Below, in pieces: positions 16,605-25,499 of a stretch of 43,741 nt of DNA. Numbering within the stretch: the first letter of the stretch is position 1; every line of letters begins with the position of its first letter. The notes beneath the pieces are model-generated. The model saw only the letters and a program-made list of their open reading frames with translations, made no database searches and had not been told where the DNA came from. Both the position numbers and the translations under genes were made by a program. The DNA is from a virus, in the IMG/VR virus record IMGVR_UViG_3300050139_000007, positions 1 through 43,741 of that record, one strand, 5' to 3'.

Positions 16605-16637
16605 TAGTATCACCAAAGATACTATCACCAGCGATAC
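16605..16637 (+). repeat. Hairpin plus tandem 15-nt imperfect repeat
   Basis: TAGTATC (16605-16611) pairs with GATACTA (16618-16624). TATCACCAAAGATAC (16608-16622) is followed directly by TATCACCAGCGATAC (16623-16637), a tandem repeat differing at two bases. It lies just upstream of the ribosome site of the next gene, so it may affect translation or mark an operator. Confidence 0.6.
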
Positions 16638-16649
16638 CAAGGAGGCGAC

Positions 16650-16907
16650 ATGACATACACACTAAAGCCACCTACGGTTGAGGAAGGTCCAGCAGGTAAG
16701 CCGCCATTGTTCTACCGCTACAGACTCACTAAAGCAGACTCACTCATTATGACTGCTGGTGTGGTAACACGCCAGAGAACCTTCTCTAACGCCCAGACTA
16801 GCGCGGCAGACTTCGCGTACATCGGTGGGCATGAATACGTGCTCTCCCCAATCGAGTACACACAGTTAGTAGCCGCAGGTTACGGTGCATACATTTCTGC
16901 TTCATAA
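16650..16907 (+). CDS. Small conserved-looking virion accessory protein
   Basis: An 85-aa protein with mixed charged and aromatic residues and no cysteine. It is placed directly behind the major capsid gene, where decoration or head-completion proteins are often found. The strong AAGGAGGCGAC ribosome site argues for high expression. No domain is recognised, so the role is unknown. Confidence 0.65.
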   Translation: MTYTLKPPTVEEGPAGKPPLFYRYRLTKADSLIMTAGVVTRQRTFSNAQTSAADFAYIGGHEYVLSPIEYTQLVAAGYGAYISAS

Positions 16908-16916
16908 GGAGTCAAC

Positions 16917-17051
16917 ATGGTAGCGATAGTTGATATTTGGAAGTACGACCCGTATTCATTTCATATCAATCAAGACCCAGATGACCTCATTGTAATTGCC
17001 ACCCTCTTAAAGGAGCAGGGCCTGGATAATGCACAATACGCGCCAGAGTGA
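16917..17051 (+). CDS. 44-aa hypothetical protein
   Basis: A short acidic protein (starting MVAIVDIWKYDPYSF) with a perfect AAGGAG ribosome site 6 nt before ATG 16917. Its last 23 bases overlap the start of the glycosyltransferase gene, which suggests translational coupling. The DPDDLIVIATLL segment looks like an amphipathic helix. No family is recognised. Confidence 0.6.
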   Translation: MVAIVDIWKYDPYSFHINQDPDDLIVIATLLKEQGLDNAQYAPE

Positions 17052-18129
17052 GAAACCAAAGATAAAGATTGCCACGTACTCAATTGCAAAAGACGAAAGT
17101 AAGCACGTTGCACGTTGGTTAGAAGCAACCAGGGAGTCAGATTATCGAGTGGTATTCGATACTGGTTCCACAGATAATACAGTAGAATTACTCAAAGCAG
17201 CAGGAGTCATCGTAGAGGTGGGCATCATCACCCCTTGGAGATTCGACACCGCTAGAAACAGGGCATTAGACCTAGTTCCACAGGACGCGGATGTGTGCCT
17301 GATCTTGGACATGGACGAGGTTCCAGAGAAGAACTTTTACAGGAAAGTACGAAAGCAATGGGTGCTCGGTGCAGACCGAGGCTGGATAGATATTGACACG
17401 GGTTTCAAGTGGAGGGTTGACAGACTCCACTCGCGCAACAACTGGAAGTGGCAATGGCCTTGCCATGAGGTTGCCATTTGGCAACTAGAGCGCGAGTACG
17501 TGTTCTGCGACACCACGGCGGTCATCAAGCATGAACCAGACTCATCCAAGAGCCGTGGTCAGTATATGACCATGTTACAGGATGCTTGCGCTGGAGAGTT
17601 TTCAGAGGACTCCCGTATGTGGATGTACCTCACCAGAGAGTACTACTTCAACAACGAGTGGGCCAAGGTCATTGAGTGCGCCAATAAGGCACTCACCTTC
17701 GACGGCTGGGACGTTGAACTGGCGGCATTATGCCGTTGGGCAGGAGATGCCTCTAAGAACCTCAAGATGGACGCTACAGACTGGTTTGACCGTGGGGCGA
17801 GTATCTGCCCACAAGAAGGCGAACCGTGGCTAGGAGTGGCAGCAGAAGCCTTTAGAACCCATAAGTGGGAGAAGGCATTAGATGCCGCTATCCGCGTCAT
17901 AGAGACTCCCAAGATGAACCATTATCTACATGAGCCTACCGCATGGAGTTGGAAAGCCTATCGGATTGCGATGGACTGCTCCTACAACCTCGGCTATCTG
18001 GATGAGGCTATTGCCTTCGGCAACGAGGCATCCAAAGCCAAGGGACCAGAGCAAGCAAGTATCGAGCGAAATCTAAAGTTTATGGAAGGGTTGAGGCGTG
18101 GAACACGAGCACAAGCCAAAGGTAACTGA
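17029..18129 (+). CDS. Family 2-type glycosyltransferase with helical repeat C-terminus
   Basis: A 366-aa protein. Residues about 13-180 match a GT-A glycosyltransferase fold: an N-terminal nucleotide-binding strand (IATYSIAKDE), DTGSTDNT (about residues 43-50) and a metal-binding DMDE (about 90-93). The rest (about 200-360) is tryptophan-rich helical hairpins like TPR repeats. It would transfer a sugar from a nucleotide sugar, perhaps to virion proteins, given its place among virion genes; DNA or host-surface targets are also possible. Its start overlaps the preceding small gene and its end overlaps the next. Confidence 0.82.
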   Translation: MHNTRQSEKPKIKIATYSIAKDESKHVARWLEATRESDYRVVFDTGSTDNTVELLKAAGVIVEVGIITPWRFDTARNRALDLVPQDADVCLILDMDEVPEKNFYRKVRKQWVLGADRGWIDIDTGFKWRVDRLHSRNNWKWQWPCHEVAIWQLEREYVFCDTTAVIKHEPDSSKSRGQYMTMLQDACAGEFSEDSRMWMYLTREYYFNNEWAKVIECANKALTFDGWDVELAALCRWAGDASKNLKMDATDWFDRGASICPQEGEPWLGVAAEAFRTHKWEKALDAAIRVIETPKMNHYLHEPTAWSWKAYRIAMDCSYNLGYLDEAIAFGNEASKAKGPEQASIERNLKFMEGLRRGTRAQAKGN

Positions 18130-18532
18130 CTGGGGATTTGATGAGTTTCAGAATTGGATACCTGTTCTCTACGGGTGTATTGACTGTGATGCGACGTTTG
18201 TTCAAATTCCCAAAGAGGAAGAAAAACTCCCACACGATCACCCAGAGTACGTTGACGGGTGCTTTGCTTGCAAGATTGTTACGCTAGAACTTGGCGTGGG
18301 TGATGCCCATAGCGGCAAGACCATGACTGGCAGGAAGTGGGACGGGGAACTGCAAGCCTATCGAGATGCAAGACGGCAGGGAATCCAGCCAGCAGGAACA
18401 TCTGCCAGGTCGGTAGAGGACGCAGTAAGGGCAAGTGACAACCTTGGCTCTGCCTACAACGCAGAGAGCATGGCACCAGCACCAGTATTCACCAAATCGG
18501 CAACGAAAGCAATGGAAAAGGCAGGACTATAA
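18098..18532 (+). CDS. Zinc-knuckle protein in virion operon
   Basis: A 144-aa protein. CIDC (about residues 27-30) and CFAC (about 55-58), with nearby histidines (HDHPE), should form one zinc site. The second half is basic and helical (KWDGELQAYRDARRQG). Similar proteins occur among virion genes of actinophages without assigned function. The GTG start at 18098 overlaps the glycosyltransferase end by 32 nt. Confidence 0.6.
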   Translation: MEHEHKPKVTDWGFDEFQNWIPVLYGCIDCDATFVQIPKEEEKLPHDHPEYVDGCFACKIVTLELGVGDAHSGKTMTGRKWDGELQAYRDARRQGIQPAGTSARSVEDAVRASDNLGSAYNAESMAPAPVFTKSATKAMEKAGL

Positions 18533-18533
18533 C

Positions 18534-18671
18534 ATGGCTAAAACAGAAATGTTCAAATCTAAGATGGCAATGAAGATGCACGAAAAGAAAGAGTCACCAA
18601 AGAAGGTCGCCGTAGAGAAGAAGTCTGGCGAGAAAGACGTAGTTAAGAAACCAGCCAAGAAAGGTAAATAA
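18534..18671 (+). CDS. 45-aa lysine-rich protein
   Basis: Starting at ATG 18534, this gives a Lys/Met/Glu-rich protein (MAKTEMFKSKM.., ending in a run of lysines and one proline). It resembles small basic DNA-condensing or virion peptides but has no recognised family. The frame remains open upstream to 18435, but that extension overlaps the previous gene and has a poor composition. Its stop overlaps the next ATG. Confidence 0.6.
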   Translation: MAKTEMFKSKMAMKMHEKKESPKKVAVEKKSGEKDVVKKPAKKGK

Positions 18672-19201
18672 TGACAACAACCTATCCAGGGACGCTTGAC
18701 GCCTTCACTAACCCAGCAGCCACCGATGTCCTCAAGTCTGCCACAGTCCCTCATGCCGCACAGCATGACAACCTCAACGACGCGGTCAAAGCGGTTGAGA
18801 CAATCCTTGGGGTTAATCCGCAAGGGGCATCTGTTGATGTTGTTACACGGTTAGGGTTGCTTGCCCCTAAGGCTTCTCCAACATTTACTGGCATCATCAC
18901 ATCTGACGGTACAGACACCTCCTCTGGGGCAGCGGTAACATCGCCAGCGGTCACAAGCGGCGTGGCCTTTACTCCCTCTGCAACCCGGAACGCCCAAGTA
19001 ATCTTCCAAATTGCAGGAATTACTGGCTCTTTCTCTATCACCTACGGGCCAAGCACGGGTGCAGAAAATGCTCTTGCTACCGCCGTCCCAACCCTTCTAG
19101 GCGTGGGGGATGTTGTTGATTTCATGGTTCCCAAGGGATGGAAAGTTGTTATCACTCTTACCACCGTTACCCTTTCTGGCACGAAGGTCACCACATTCTA
19201 A
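18671..19201 (+). CDS. Fibre-like virion protein with adhesin N-terminal domain
   Basis: A 176-aa protein. Residues 1-55 carry a YPGTLDAFTNP..HAAQHDNLNDAVKAVE pattern seen at the start of many actinophage tail or head fibre proteins. The rest is Thr/Ser/Gly-rich beta structure. It probably forms a trimeric surface or tail appendage. Its size is small for a complete receptor-binding protein, so it may be a fibre base or head fibre. Confidence 0.65.
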   Translation: MTTTYPGTLDAFTNPAATDVLKSATVPHAAQHDNLNDAVKAVETILGVNPQGASVDVVTRLGLLAPKASPTFTGIITSDGTDTSSGAAVTSPAVTSGVAFTPSATRNAQVIFQIAGITGSFSITYGPSTGAENALATAVPTLLGVGDVVDFMVPKGWKVVITLTTVTLSGTKVTTF

Positions 19202-19222
19202 ATCTCATCGTAAAGGAGTATC

Positions 19223-19555
19223 GTGGCAATCTATAATGACACGTATGAGTACAACGCACCGACGCTTCTTTATGATGGGACTTTCTATCAGAAAGAGGTC
19301 GGTCGAACCCTCACCTACCACCTAAACCGTCTTGCTGGAACCCTTATCGCAGATATCCCTCAGTATGCCGCGATGGGTGCGGCAAACCTCTGGGCTGGAA
19401 CTAATGGACTCGGACTTCCTGGGGCATTGAATACCTTATATGCCTCACGCAACGCTGGAAAGAACTACAAATACGACACACAAGGAGCACTCAATGCGCT
19501 GGCTGGCACATCTGGTCTTGGTCCCGACGAAGCAGCATCGAGGATAGCATCATGA
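19223..19555 (+). CDS. Hypothetical virion-operon protein
   Basis: A 110-aa protein starting at GTG 19223 (AAGGAG site). It contains Tyr-rich N-terminal residues and two similar short Gly/Leu-rich segments (NGLGLPGALN and SGLGPDEAAS). No domain is recognised. It overlaps the connector-like gene by 4 nt (ATGA), so the two products probably act in the same structure. Confidence 0.6.
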   Translation: MAIYNDTYEYNAPTLLYDGTFYQKEVGRTLTYHLNRLAGTLIADIPQYAAMGAANLWAGTNGLGLPGALNTLYASRNAGKNYKYDTQGALNALAGTSGLGPDEAASRIAS

Positions 19556-20448
19556 CATCATTGTTCTCAGACCTTATCAGCGAGACTCACCTAGTCCTCT
19601 CAGGCTACACTCAACGCCAAGACCAAGCAACCTACCTCATTGGTGCTATGCTGATAGGAGATTTGACCTTCACGGTCAATACTGGCACAATCCTCTCCCG
19701 TGGCATGGTGGAGATTGAGGATGAACTCATCTGGGTTGACTCCTTCAATAAATCAACCAACGTCGCAACCATCTCACCCCTTGGACGGGGTTTCAGGGGA
19801 AGCACGGCAGCATCCCACGTAATCAACTCCAGAGTGGTAATTGCACCCTCATTCCCTAGATTTTCTATAGAGCGCAACATCAATGCTGCTATCGGTGCGG
19901 TCTTTCCAGACCTGTACGCCACAGCAACCACCACCTTCACCTTCAACCCAGCAGTAACTACCTATGCCCTACCTGCTGGTGCCTTAGACGTTCTCGGTAT
20001 CTCCTGGCAGAGCATCGGACCCTCGAAAGAGTGGCTACCAGTTAGGCGATACCGAGTAGATAATATGGCAGACCCCACCACATGGACTACGGGCAACACG
20101 GTAAGCATAGCAGAGCCGATTACGCCTGGTAGAACCGTATCTATTCGCTACTCATACATTCCTGCAACCCTTGTCAACCAGAGCGATGTATTCGAGACAG
20201 TCAGCGGATTACCTGCTTCTGCCCGTGAGGTTATTGTCCTCGGTGCGGCATACCGCATGGCGGTCTATCTTGACTTAGGGCGAGTACCCGCGCAGTCAGC
20301 AGAGGCAGATTCTATGAGCGCATCCAACCCTATCGGCACAGCAGTTAACATCTCCCGCGCACTCAAGAATATGTATCAAGACCGCTTGCAGATTGAAGTG
20401 CGTCGTCAGCAAGAGCAGTACCCTCCCCGCGTTCACATCTCAAGGTAA
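19552..20448 (+). CDS. Head-tail connector/adaptor-like protein
   Basis: A 298-aa protein with alternating beta-rich segments (about residues 30-105 and 165-205) and helices (about 108-125, 212-240 and 255-290). Size, composition and position between capsid and tail genes suit an adaptor that joins portal and tail, like the tail tubular protein A group of podoviruses. No diagnostic motif is visible, so this remains a contextual call; a neck protein is the alternative. Confidence 0.55.
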   Translation: MTSLFSDLISETHLVLSGYTQRQDQATYLIGAMLIGDLTFTVNTGTILSRGMVEIEDELIWVDSFNKSTNVATISPLGRGFRGSTAASHVINSRVVIAPSFPRFSIERNINAAIGAVFPDLYATATTTFTFNPAVTTYALPAGALDVLGISWQSIGPSKEWLPVRRYRVDNMADPTTWTTGNTVSIAEPITPGRTVSIRYSYIPATLVNQSDVFETVSGLPASAREVIVLGAAYRMAVYLDLGRVPAQSAEADSMSASNPIGTAVNISRALKNMYQDRLQIEVRRQQEQYPPRVHISR

Positions 20449-20457
20449 GGACCAAAC

Positions 20458-21219
20458 ATGGCTGGAACCCCAAATCGTTATTACTCCGCGATAGCCCAAG
20501 ACACCAACCTATCCACATCAGCCACCAGTGGGGATGTGACCATCACAGTTACCACCACTACTGGTTGGCCTACGCAGTATCCCTTCTGCCTTGCACTTGA
20601 TTTTGGAACATCTCTTGAAGAACTGGTAGATGTCACAAGTCTTATCGGAATTACTGCCACAGTCACAAGAGGAATAGACTCAACCGTTGCGGTAGGACAC
20701 GCCGCTGGTGCGGTTGTGAGACACGTCTTAACCGCCAGAGATATTCGTGAGACAGAACAGCATGTTGCAAACAACACGGGCGTACACGGCGTTACTGGTA
20801 ATGTGGTAGGTACAACTGACACCCAGACGCTTACAAATAAAGACCTCTCCTCTGCCACTAACACCTTCCCTGCAACTCTCGCTATTAAGCCTCCCGCTTC
20901 CATCACAGGAATTGGGGAGTATATAATGGGTGGTGTGTTCTCGCCCACGGTTGCATATTTCTATGGAACCTTGCCCTCTGTAGCAACAGTCAGGCCCACA
21001 GGTATCACCGTGAGCAACGTTTCACACTTCCTCGTCGTGGATAAAGCCGCTACAAACGGAGCACCTATCGCATTGGCGTATGAGTCGGCGGGTCATAACA
21101 CCTTCGCCATTAAGGCCACGATCACAGCGGGAACTCCCACAATGGCAGTCGGCGATGGGGTCGCGCTTCTCTGGAGTAACGCATCTGCTTCCATAGCATT
21201 TACGGGAGGTACGTTCTAA
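20458..21219 (+). CDS. Tail fibre/appendage protein
   Basis: A 253-aa, Thr/Val/Gly-rich, probably all-beta protein. A central GVHGVTGNVVGTTDTQTLTNKDLSS motif (about residues 106-130) is typical of fibre shafts in actinophages and marks the hinge between an N-terminal anchoring domain and a C-terminal beta domain. Likely a trimeric host-contact protein. The start follows a TAAGGA ribosome site. Confidence 0.68.
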   Translation: MAGTPNRYYSAIAQDTNLSTSATSGDVTITVTTTTGWPTQYPFCLALDFGTSLEELVDVTSLIGITATVTRGIDSTVAVGHAAGAVVRHVLTARDIRETEQHVANNTGVHGVTGNVVGTTDTQTLTNKDLSSATNTFPATLAIKPPASITGIGEYIMGGVFSPTVAYFYGTLPSVATVRPTGITVSNVSHFLVVDKAATNGAPIALAYESAGHNTFAIKATITAGTPTMAVGDGVALLWSNASASIAFTGGTF

Positions 21220-21338
21220 TGGAAATCTATCAAACGCGCGAAGGCGTGGATTGCGTATTCATTGAAAACCCTGACGGCTCTCAAACCTCAATGCTCAAAT
21301 CATTCTATGACGCGCAACAGGCGGCATTGCCGAAATGA
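21219..21338 (+). CDS. 39-aa conserved-type small protein
   Basis: Begins MEIYQTREGVDCVFI and continues ENPDGSQTSMLKSFYDAQQA. The NPDGSxTSM..YD pattern resembles tiny proteins that recur among tail genes of phages. It overlaps the preceding stop (TAATG) and the next start (ATGA), so it is embedded in a coupled series. Function unknown. Confidence 0.6.
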   Translation: MEIYQTREGVDCVFIENPDGSQTSMLKSFYDAQQAALPK

Positions 21339-21736
21339 ACCTCTCAATCCTTTCTGAGTCCGACCTGTCTGCCGCTGAACTGCTTACGACGCAGATGGCA
21401 ACGCAAGAGTATGTTGACAAGGACTTGGCAGAGTGGAAGTTTGGAAAGTCCACCGTGACTATCGGCAACCGACAAGCAACGGATGTTCCTATCTACATCA
21501 CCACCCGCAACCGCAAGCCCTTCGCATCTGTCTTCCATGACAAGGACGTTAATGGCGCATTCATCTATTGTCTTCCTGGCTATGCATTCACTCGCGCCTC
21601 ATCGGTGGCTTCCATTACGCAATGGGCTCCAATGCCGCTGCCCAAGCAGGTGGCTGCGGCGCTACATCGATTCCATTTCAGAAAGTACCAACAATTCGCA
21701 GTGAAAGGTCTATGCCATGAATTTTTGCATCATTGA
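21335..21736 (+). pseudogene. Frameshifted paralog of the downstream HExxE-type protein
   Basis: The first roughly 87 residues align closely with the next gene (shared VPIYITTRNRKP and YIYCLPG stretches). After codon 87 the frame-0 sequence looks unnatural and continues to a stop at 21736. The -1 frame over 21590-21720 gives a more natural Gly/Ala-rich end (GGFHYAMGSNAAAQAGG) and stops in an ATGA overlap with the next gene. The gene therefore looks like a tandem duplicate that lost its middle by deletion and is now frameshifted, or a fused form made by -1 frameshifting. The metallopeptidase-like centre is missing. Confidence 0.55.
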
Positions 21737-22370
21737 CGAGTCCAAATTCACCACCAATGAGCTTCTTACGATCAGGCAAGCTGTTGAGGAATTTGCCAAC
21801 AAAGACTTAGCGCTGTGGGGATTTGGGCCACAGACCTGCTCTATCGGTAACATGAAAAAAGGTGATGTTCCCATCTACATCACTACTCGCAATCGCAAAC
21901 CATCTGCCAGCGCCTTCCACGATAAGAACGCTAACGGGCCGTATATCTACTGTCTGCCTGGTCAGGCTTTCAATCGTGATGGTTTCTTTCTTGCCGCCAG
22001 GAAAGCGACATGGATTGGCAAGTACCTCTCTCCAGGGCACAAAGAAACGATTGCCGCTGGAATGTTGACAAATCTTCTGCACGAAGTGGGCGAAGTCCTG
22101 GGTGATCCTCTTCTGCAATCTGAGTCGGCTCCCGATGCACTTTCGCACAACTACCTGCGCGAGATCGCCGATCCCGTCTTTGGCATCAACTACGTCAAGG
22201 TAATCAACAAGGTCAACTGTGTATTTCCTGCCGTCGTGCTGCCGAATTGGTACATCCTCGGTTCAACTGGGCCTTGGGATACCGCGGGTTACTGCACAGC
22301 CCCGTTCCAGAAGTCGCCGCGTGGATACGCGTATTACGTCGGCAAGTTGGGCAAGTTGTTCAAGGTTTGA
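21717..22370 (+). CDS. Putative HExxE zinc-binding protein (phage metallopeptidase-like)
   Basis: A 217-aa protein. LLHEVGEVLGDP (about residues 121-132) followed by LREIADPV (about 148-155), an aromatic-rich stretch and VVLPNWY is the pattern of a phage family with HExxE-like metal ligands. The family's activity is unproven. The N-terminal third is duplicated in the truncated upstream gene. It lies among tail genes, so a virion-linked wall or surface hydrolase is possible. The amber/frameshift-free reading and ATGA start support function. Confidence 0.6.
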   Translation: MNFCIIDESKFTTNELLTIRQAVEEFANKDLALWGFGPQTCSIGNMKKGDVPIYITTRNRKPSASAFHDKNANGPYIYCLPGQAFNRDGFFLAARKATWIGKYLSPGHKETIAAGMLTNLLHEVGEVLGDPLLQSESAPDALSHNYLREIADPVFGINYVKVINKVNCVFPAVVLPNWYILGSTGPWDTAGYCTAPFQKSPRGYAYYVGKLGKLFKV

Positions 22371-22433
22371 CATAACACGCCCTGCTATTTAACACATAAA
22401 AAGCATATTACAATCTGTCAAAAGGAGAACTAA

Positions 22434-24635
22434 GTGGCTGCTGGAATCCATATCGCCGAACACCCAGTAGTCCCTATTGCCCAACCCTCCAATTCTGGTT
22501 CAATGTGGGTCAATACCACGACCAACTACGACTGTGCCATCGGCGGCATCCCATTCTTCTACGGTTCCACCAAGGAGACTCCCTACAAGAGGGAGACCGC
22601 CCAGTATAAGAAACAACAGACCGATATGCAGAAAGAGCCAGGAGAGCAGACCATCACGGGTTGGTGGTTGCGCTCCCAGTCCTCTTTCCATTACGGGGCA
22701 GGGGTTCGCTATCAGGAACCCATCATGGGCGAAACCGTGCAATATCGTTTTCATAAATCAGCAGGGGTTGAGGTATTCAACACGGGTCGAGTGACCCTAC
22801 TACCAAATGTGGCACTATTAAAAGCGACCACTAATTCCCCCATTATTATCGGCGCAGTAGATTCTGGCACCGACATCATCTTCTTCGCAGACGGTGCAAA
22901 CCTCTGGCGGTCTGACGGAACCACCACTACCACAGTCACGTGGGGCGGTGCAGGAAATATCCTAGACTTGGTTCAAGACGGCAAGTATTACTATGCCGCC
23001 AGCACCACCGCAATCTACCGTGGCACCCTCGCAGGTGGCGTAGGTGCATCCATCTTCGCTTATCCTGCAACGGCAGCCGTAGTTAAACTAGGATATGCCA
23101 AACAGCGCATTATCGCAGGAGTGGACAACTCAATCTACGAGGTAGTACCCGTAAGTTCATTTACCGCGACAGCGGCACGGTTAGACGCTTACAATACAGC
23201 CACAATCAAGACCTCCGTGGCACATAACTTCCAAGTGGGCAATCAAGTAACTGTTGCCAGTATTGCAGCACCGTATAACGGCACATGGACAGTAACAGCC
23301 GTCACAACGACAGAGGTAAGCATGGCTATTGTCAATGCCGCAGTCGTGCAGACTACGGGACTTGCTGGCACGATAGTCCTCACCAGCAACACCAACCTTC
23401 CCATTTATACTCATCCTTCTTCCACGTGGATTTGGACTGGGGTGGCAGATGGGCCTAACGCCATCTATGTCTCTGGTTATGCTGGGATTTCCTCGACCAT
23501 CTTTAGACTCGCATTAGACAACACGGGAAGCGTACCGCTTCTCAATCGTGCGTTGACAGCGGCAGAACTTCCCTATGGCGAGCAAGTAACGGCTATAGGC
23601 TCCTACCTTGGCAAGTATCTCATCATTGGAACCAACAAGGGAATCCGAGTGGGTCAGATAGACACCTCTGGCTGGCTCTCTAGCGGTTACATCACCTACG
23701 GCCCACTTACCGTTGTCACCAAGGGATTTGACCCTGTGACAGCCACCACGCTCAACGGCTCCGCCGTGACTGGTATAGCCTTCAAAGACAGGTTTGCTTA
23801 CTGCACGGTGACGAATTACATTGACAATGGGGACGGCACATTCTGCTCTGGGCTTATCAAGATTGACCTTTCCAAGGAAATAGTAGCAGGGCAGAACCAG
23901 TTTGCCTACGCAACCAATTTAAGACTCTCCACATCCACCGCCACCTGTGCCTCCGTCGCAGTCCTCGGTAACTCCAACACTCTAGTATTCGGGCTAAACG
24001 GTGCAGGAGTCTACCAACAGACCACCGTGCTGGTTACCTCTGGATACCTACAAATAGGTCAGATCAGGTATTTCACCCTTGAGAATAAGCATTTTGAACT
24101 TCTCAAACTGCGGATGCTTCCAGGGGCTAAGGGGTCATTGCTTACGTCCCTTGTCAGCGCAAACCAGAGTGTGACCAACATCATTACCACCACTGATGCT
24201 TTTGACTACAATCAGGATATTCAGGCTATTGATAATCTTGATACCGCGCCGCAACAGTCTATCGGTCTGCGCTTCACGATATCATCTAGTTCCAATCAGG
24301 CAGTCAACACCGAGGACGTATTCACGGGATACCAACTCAAGGCAGTCCCAGCCGTAAAACGGCAAAGACTTATCTCCTTGCCGTTGATGAACTTCGATTA
24401 CATCAAAGACCGCTACAACGTGGAGACTGGATACGAGGGGTCGGCAAACATTAATATGCTCGCCCTTGAGGCTGCGGAGTCCGATGGCGATGTTCTATTA
24501 TTTCAAGACTTCACCACAGGCGAGCAAGTGCGTTGCCTTATAGAGACACAAGCCTATACCAGAAACACCCCGCCGAACCATCGTTTCTCAGGTGATGGTG
24601 GGATTTTGTATTGCACGATCCGTACTGTTTCATAA
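22434..24635 (+). CDS. Large beta-rich tail protein (nozzle/tubular B-like)
   Basis: A 733-aa protein starting at GTG 22434 behind AAAAGGAG. Repeated beta segments with alternating Gly/Tyr/Asp motifs (for example DGANLWRSDG, GKYYYAAS, KQRIIAGVDNSIYEV) suggest a beta-propeller core (about residues 120-560). This is the build of the podovirus tail nozzle, tail tubular protein B. Next to the connector-like gene this supports a short-tailed virion. A minor tail or receptor-contact protein is the main alternative. Confidence 0.62.
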   Translation: MAAGIHIAEHPVVPIAQPSNSGSMWVNTTTNYDCAIGGIPFFYGSTKETPYKRETAQYKKQQTDMQKEPGEQTITGWWLRSQSSFHYGAGVRYQEPIMGETVQYRFHKSAGVEVFNTGRVTLLPNVALLKATTNSPIIIGAVDSGTDIIFFADGANLWRSDGTTTTTVTWGGAGNILDLVQDGKYYYAASTTAIYRGTLAGGVGASIFAYPATAAVVKLGYAKQRIIAGVDNSIYEVVPVSSFTATAARLDAYNTATIKTSVAHNFQVGNQVTVASIAAPYNGTWTVTAVTTTEVSMAIVNAAVVQTTGLAGTIVLTSNTNLPIYTHPSSTWIWTGVADGPNAIYVSGYAGISSTIFRLALDNTGSVPLLNRALTAAELPYGEQVTAIGSYLGKYLIIGTNKGIRVGQIDTSGWLSSGYITYGPLTVVTKGFDPVTATTLNGSAVTGIAFKDRFAYCTVTNYIDNGDGTFCSGLIKIDLSKEIVAGQNQFAYATNLRLSTSTATCASVAVLGNSNTLVFGLNGAGVYQQTTVLVTSGYLQIGQIRYFTLENKHFELLKLRMLPGAKGSLLTSLVSANQSVTNIITTTDAFDYNQDIQAIDNLDTAPQQSIGLRFTISSSSNQAVNTEDVFTGYQLKAVPAVKRQRLISLPLMNFDYIKDRYNVETGYEGSANINMLALEAAESDGDVLLFQDFTTGEQVRCLIETQAYTRNTPPNHRFSGDGGILYCTIRTVS

Positions 24636-24664
24636 ACCACTTAAACACATAGGGAGAACCGCCA

Positions 24665-25003
24665 ATGACTGATGCAACCATACGTGAAGCAGAATCGTCA
24701 CAGGTACAGTTAACTCGGATGGAAGGCACCATCAATCTCATTAAGTACCAAGGTGAGGACATGGTTAAACGTGTGACGCATTTGGAAGCATCCAGCGTCA
24801 GGATTGAAGGTAAAGTACAGAAACTAGAATTGGAGGCGGTAGCGCGAGATGCTACTGCCGTTGCCCTTGCTACCGCACTCAAGCAAGCAGATGATAACTA
24901 CAAGGAAAAGACTACTGGCAAATGGACACCCCTTAATAGGGTCTATCTTCTTGCAGGTGTCCTTTATGCGTTAGTTACCCTCTATAAGATGTTCAAACCA
25001 TAA
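24665..25003 (+). CDS. Coiled-coil protein with C-terminal membrane segment
   Basis: A 112-aa protein. Residues 5-75 form a charged amphipathic coiled coil, and residues about 92-108 (VYLLAGVLYALVTLYKM) are one transmembrane helix with a short basic tail. It opens the lysis cassette ahead of the endolysin. Single-pass membrane proteins here can be holins, pinholins or spanin-like helpers; the sequence does not decide which. Confidence 0.65.
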   Translation: MTDATIREAESSQVQLTRMEGTINLIKYQGEDMVKRVTHLEASSVRIEGKVQKLELEAVARDATAVALATALKQADDNYKEKTTGKWTPLNRVYLLAGVLYALVTLYKMFKP

Positions 25004-25011
25004 GGAGATAC

Positions 25012-25491
25012 ATGACACTTTTTAGCCAGAACGGGTGGATAGCAGGAACACGCGCAGAACTGGGCATCCAGAACTACCAAGTTCCAGGCTCTAACCGCTA
25101 TATCTCCTGCAACCCACTGGTGGCACCCATCCTTATTGAGTTCGCCGCATGGTTTCATAAGTACATCGAGAAGATTGATGTTGGTCAATATGACGACTGG
25201 GGCTATGCCACTCCCGTTGTCATTCCTGGTTCCAATGTAATCTCCAATCATGGTTCTGGAACCGCCGAAGATTTGAACTCAACACGCCATCCCTGGAAGT
25301 CTGTCAAGTCTGGTTTCAGCAAGTTGCAGGAAATCCGCATCCGTTGGAAGTGCCGACAACTCGGTATCAGATGGGGTTTTGATTACACGGGTTGGAAAGA
25401 CCCGATGCACTATGAAATTATTGAAACACCAGCACAAGTCAAGGCGAGAATCGCCAAGATGAAGTTACCAATGCCCCAAGTTAGCAAATAG
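25012..25491 (+). CDS. Endolysin, M15-family D-Ala-D-Ala-type peptidase
   Basis: A 159-aa enzyme predicted to cleave the peptide stems of peptidoglycan. SNHGSGTAEDLN (about residues 79-90) holds the first His and Asp zinc ligands (SxHxxGxAxD). DPMHYEI (about 136-142) supplies the second His ligand and a nearby catalytic acid. No signal peptide or separate wall-binding domain is visible, so release would depend on the flanking membrane proteins. The length matches the bare catalytic domain of VanY/L-type phage peptidases. Confidence 0.85.
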   Translation: MTLFSQNGWIAGTRAELGIQNYQVPGSNRYISCNPLVAPILIEFAAWFHKYIEKIDVGQYDDWGYATPVVIPGSNVISNHGSGTAEDLNSTRHPWKSVKSGFSKLQEIRIRWKCRQLGIRWGFDYTGWKDPMHYEIIETPAQVKARIAKMKLPMPQVSK

Positions 25492-25499
25492 GAGAACCA

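Noticed and set aside
22366-22400. Internal promoter before the 733-aa tail gene
   Set aside because: TTGACA is present, but no good -10 lies 16-18 bp downstream.
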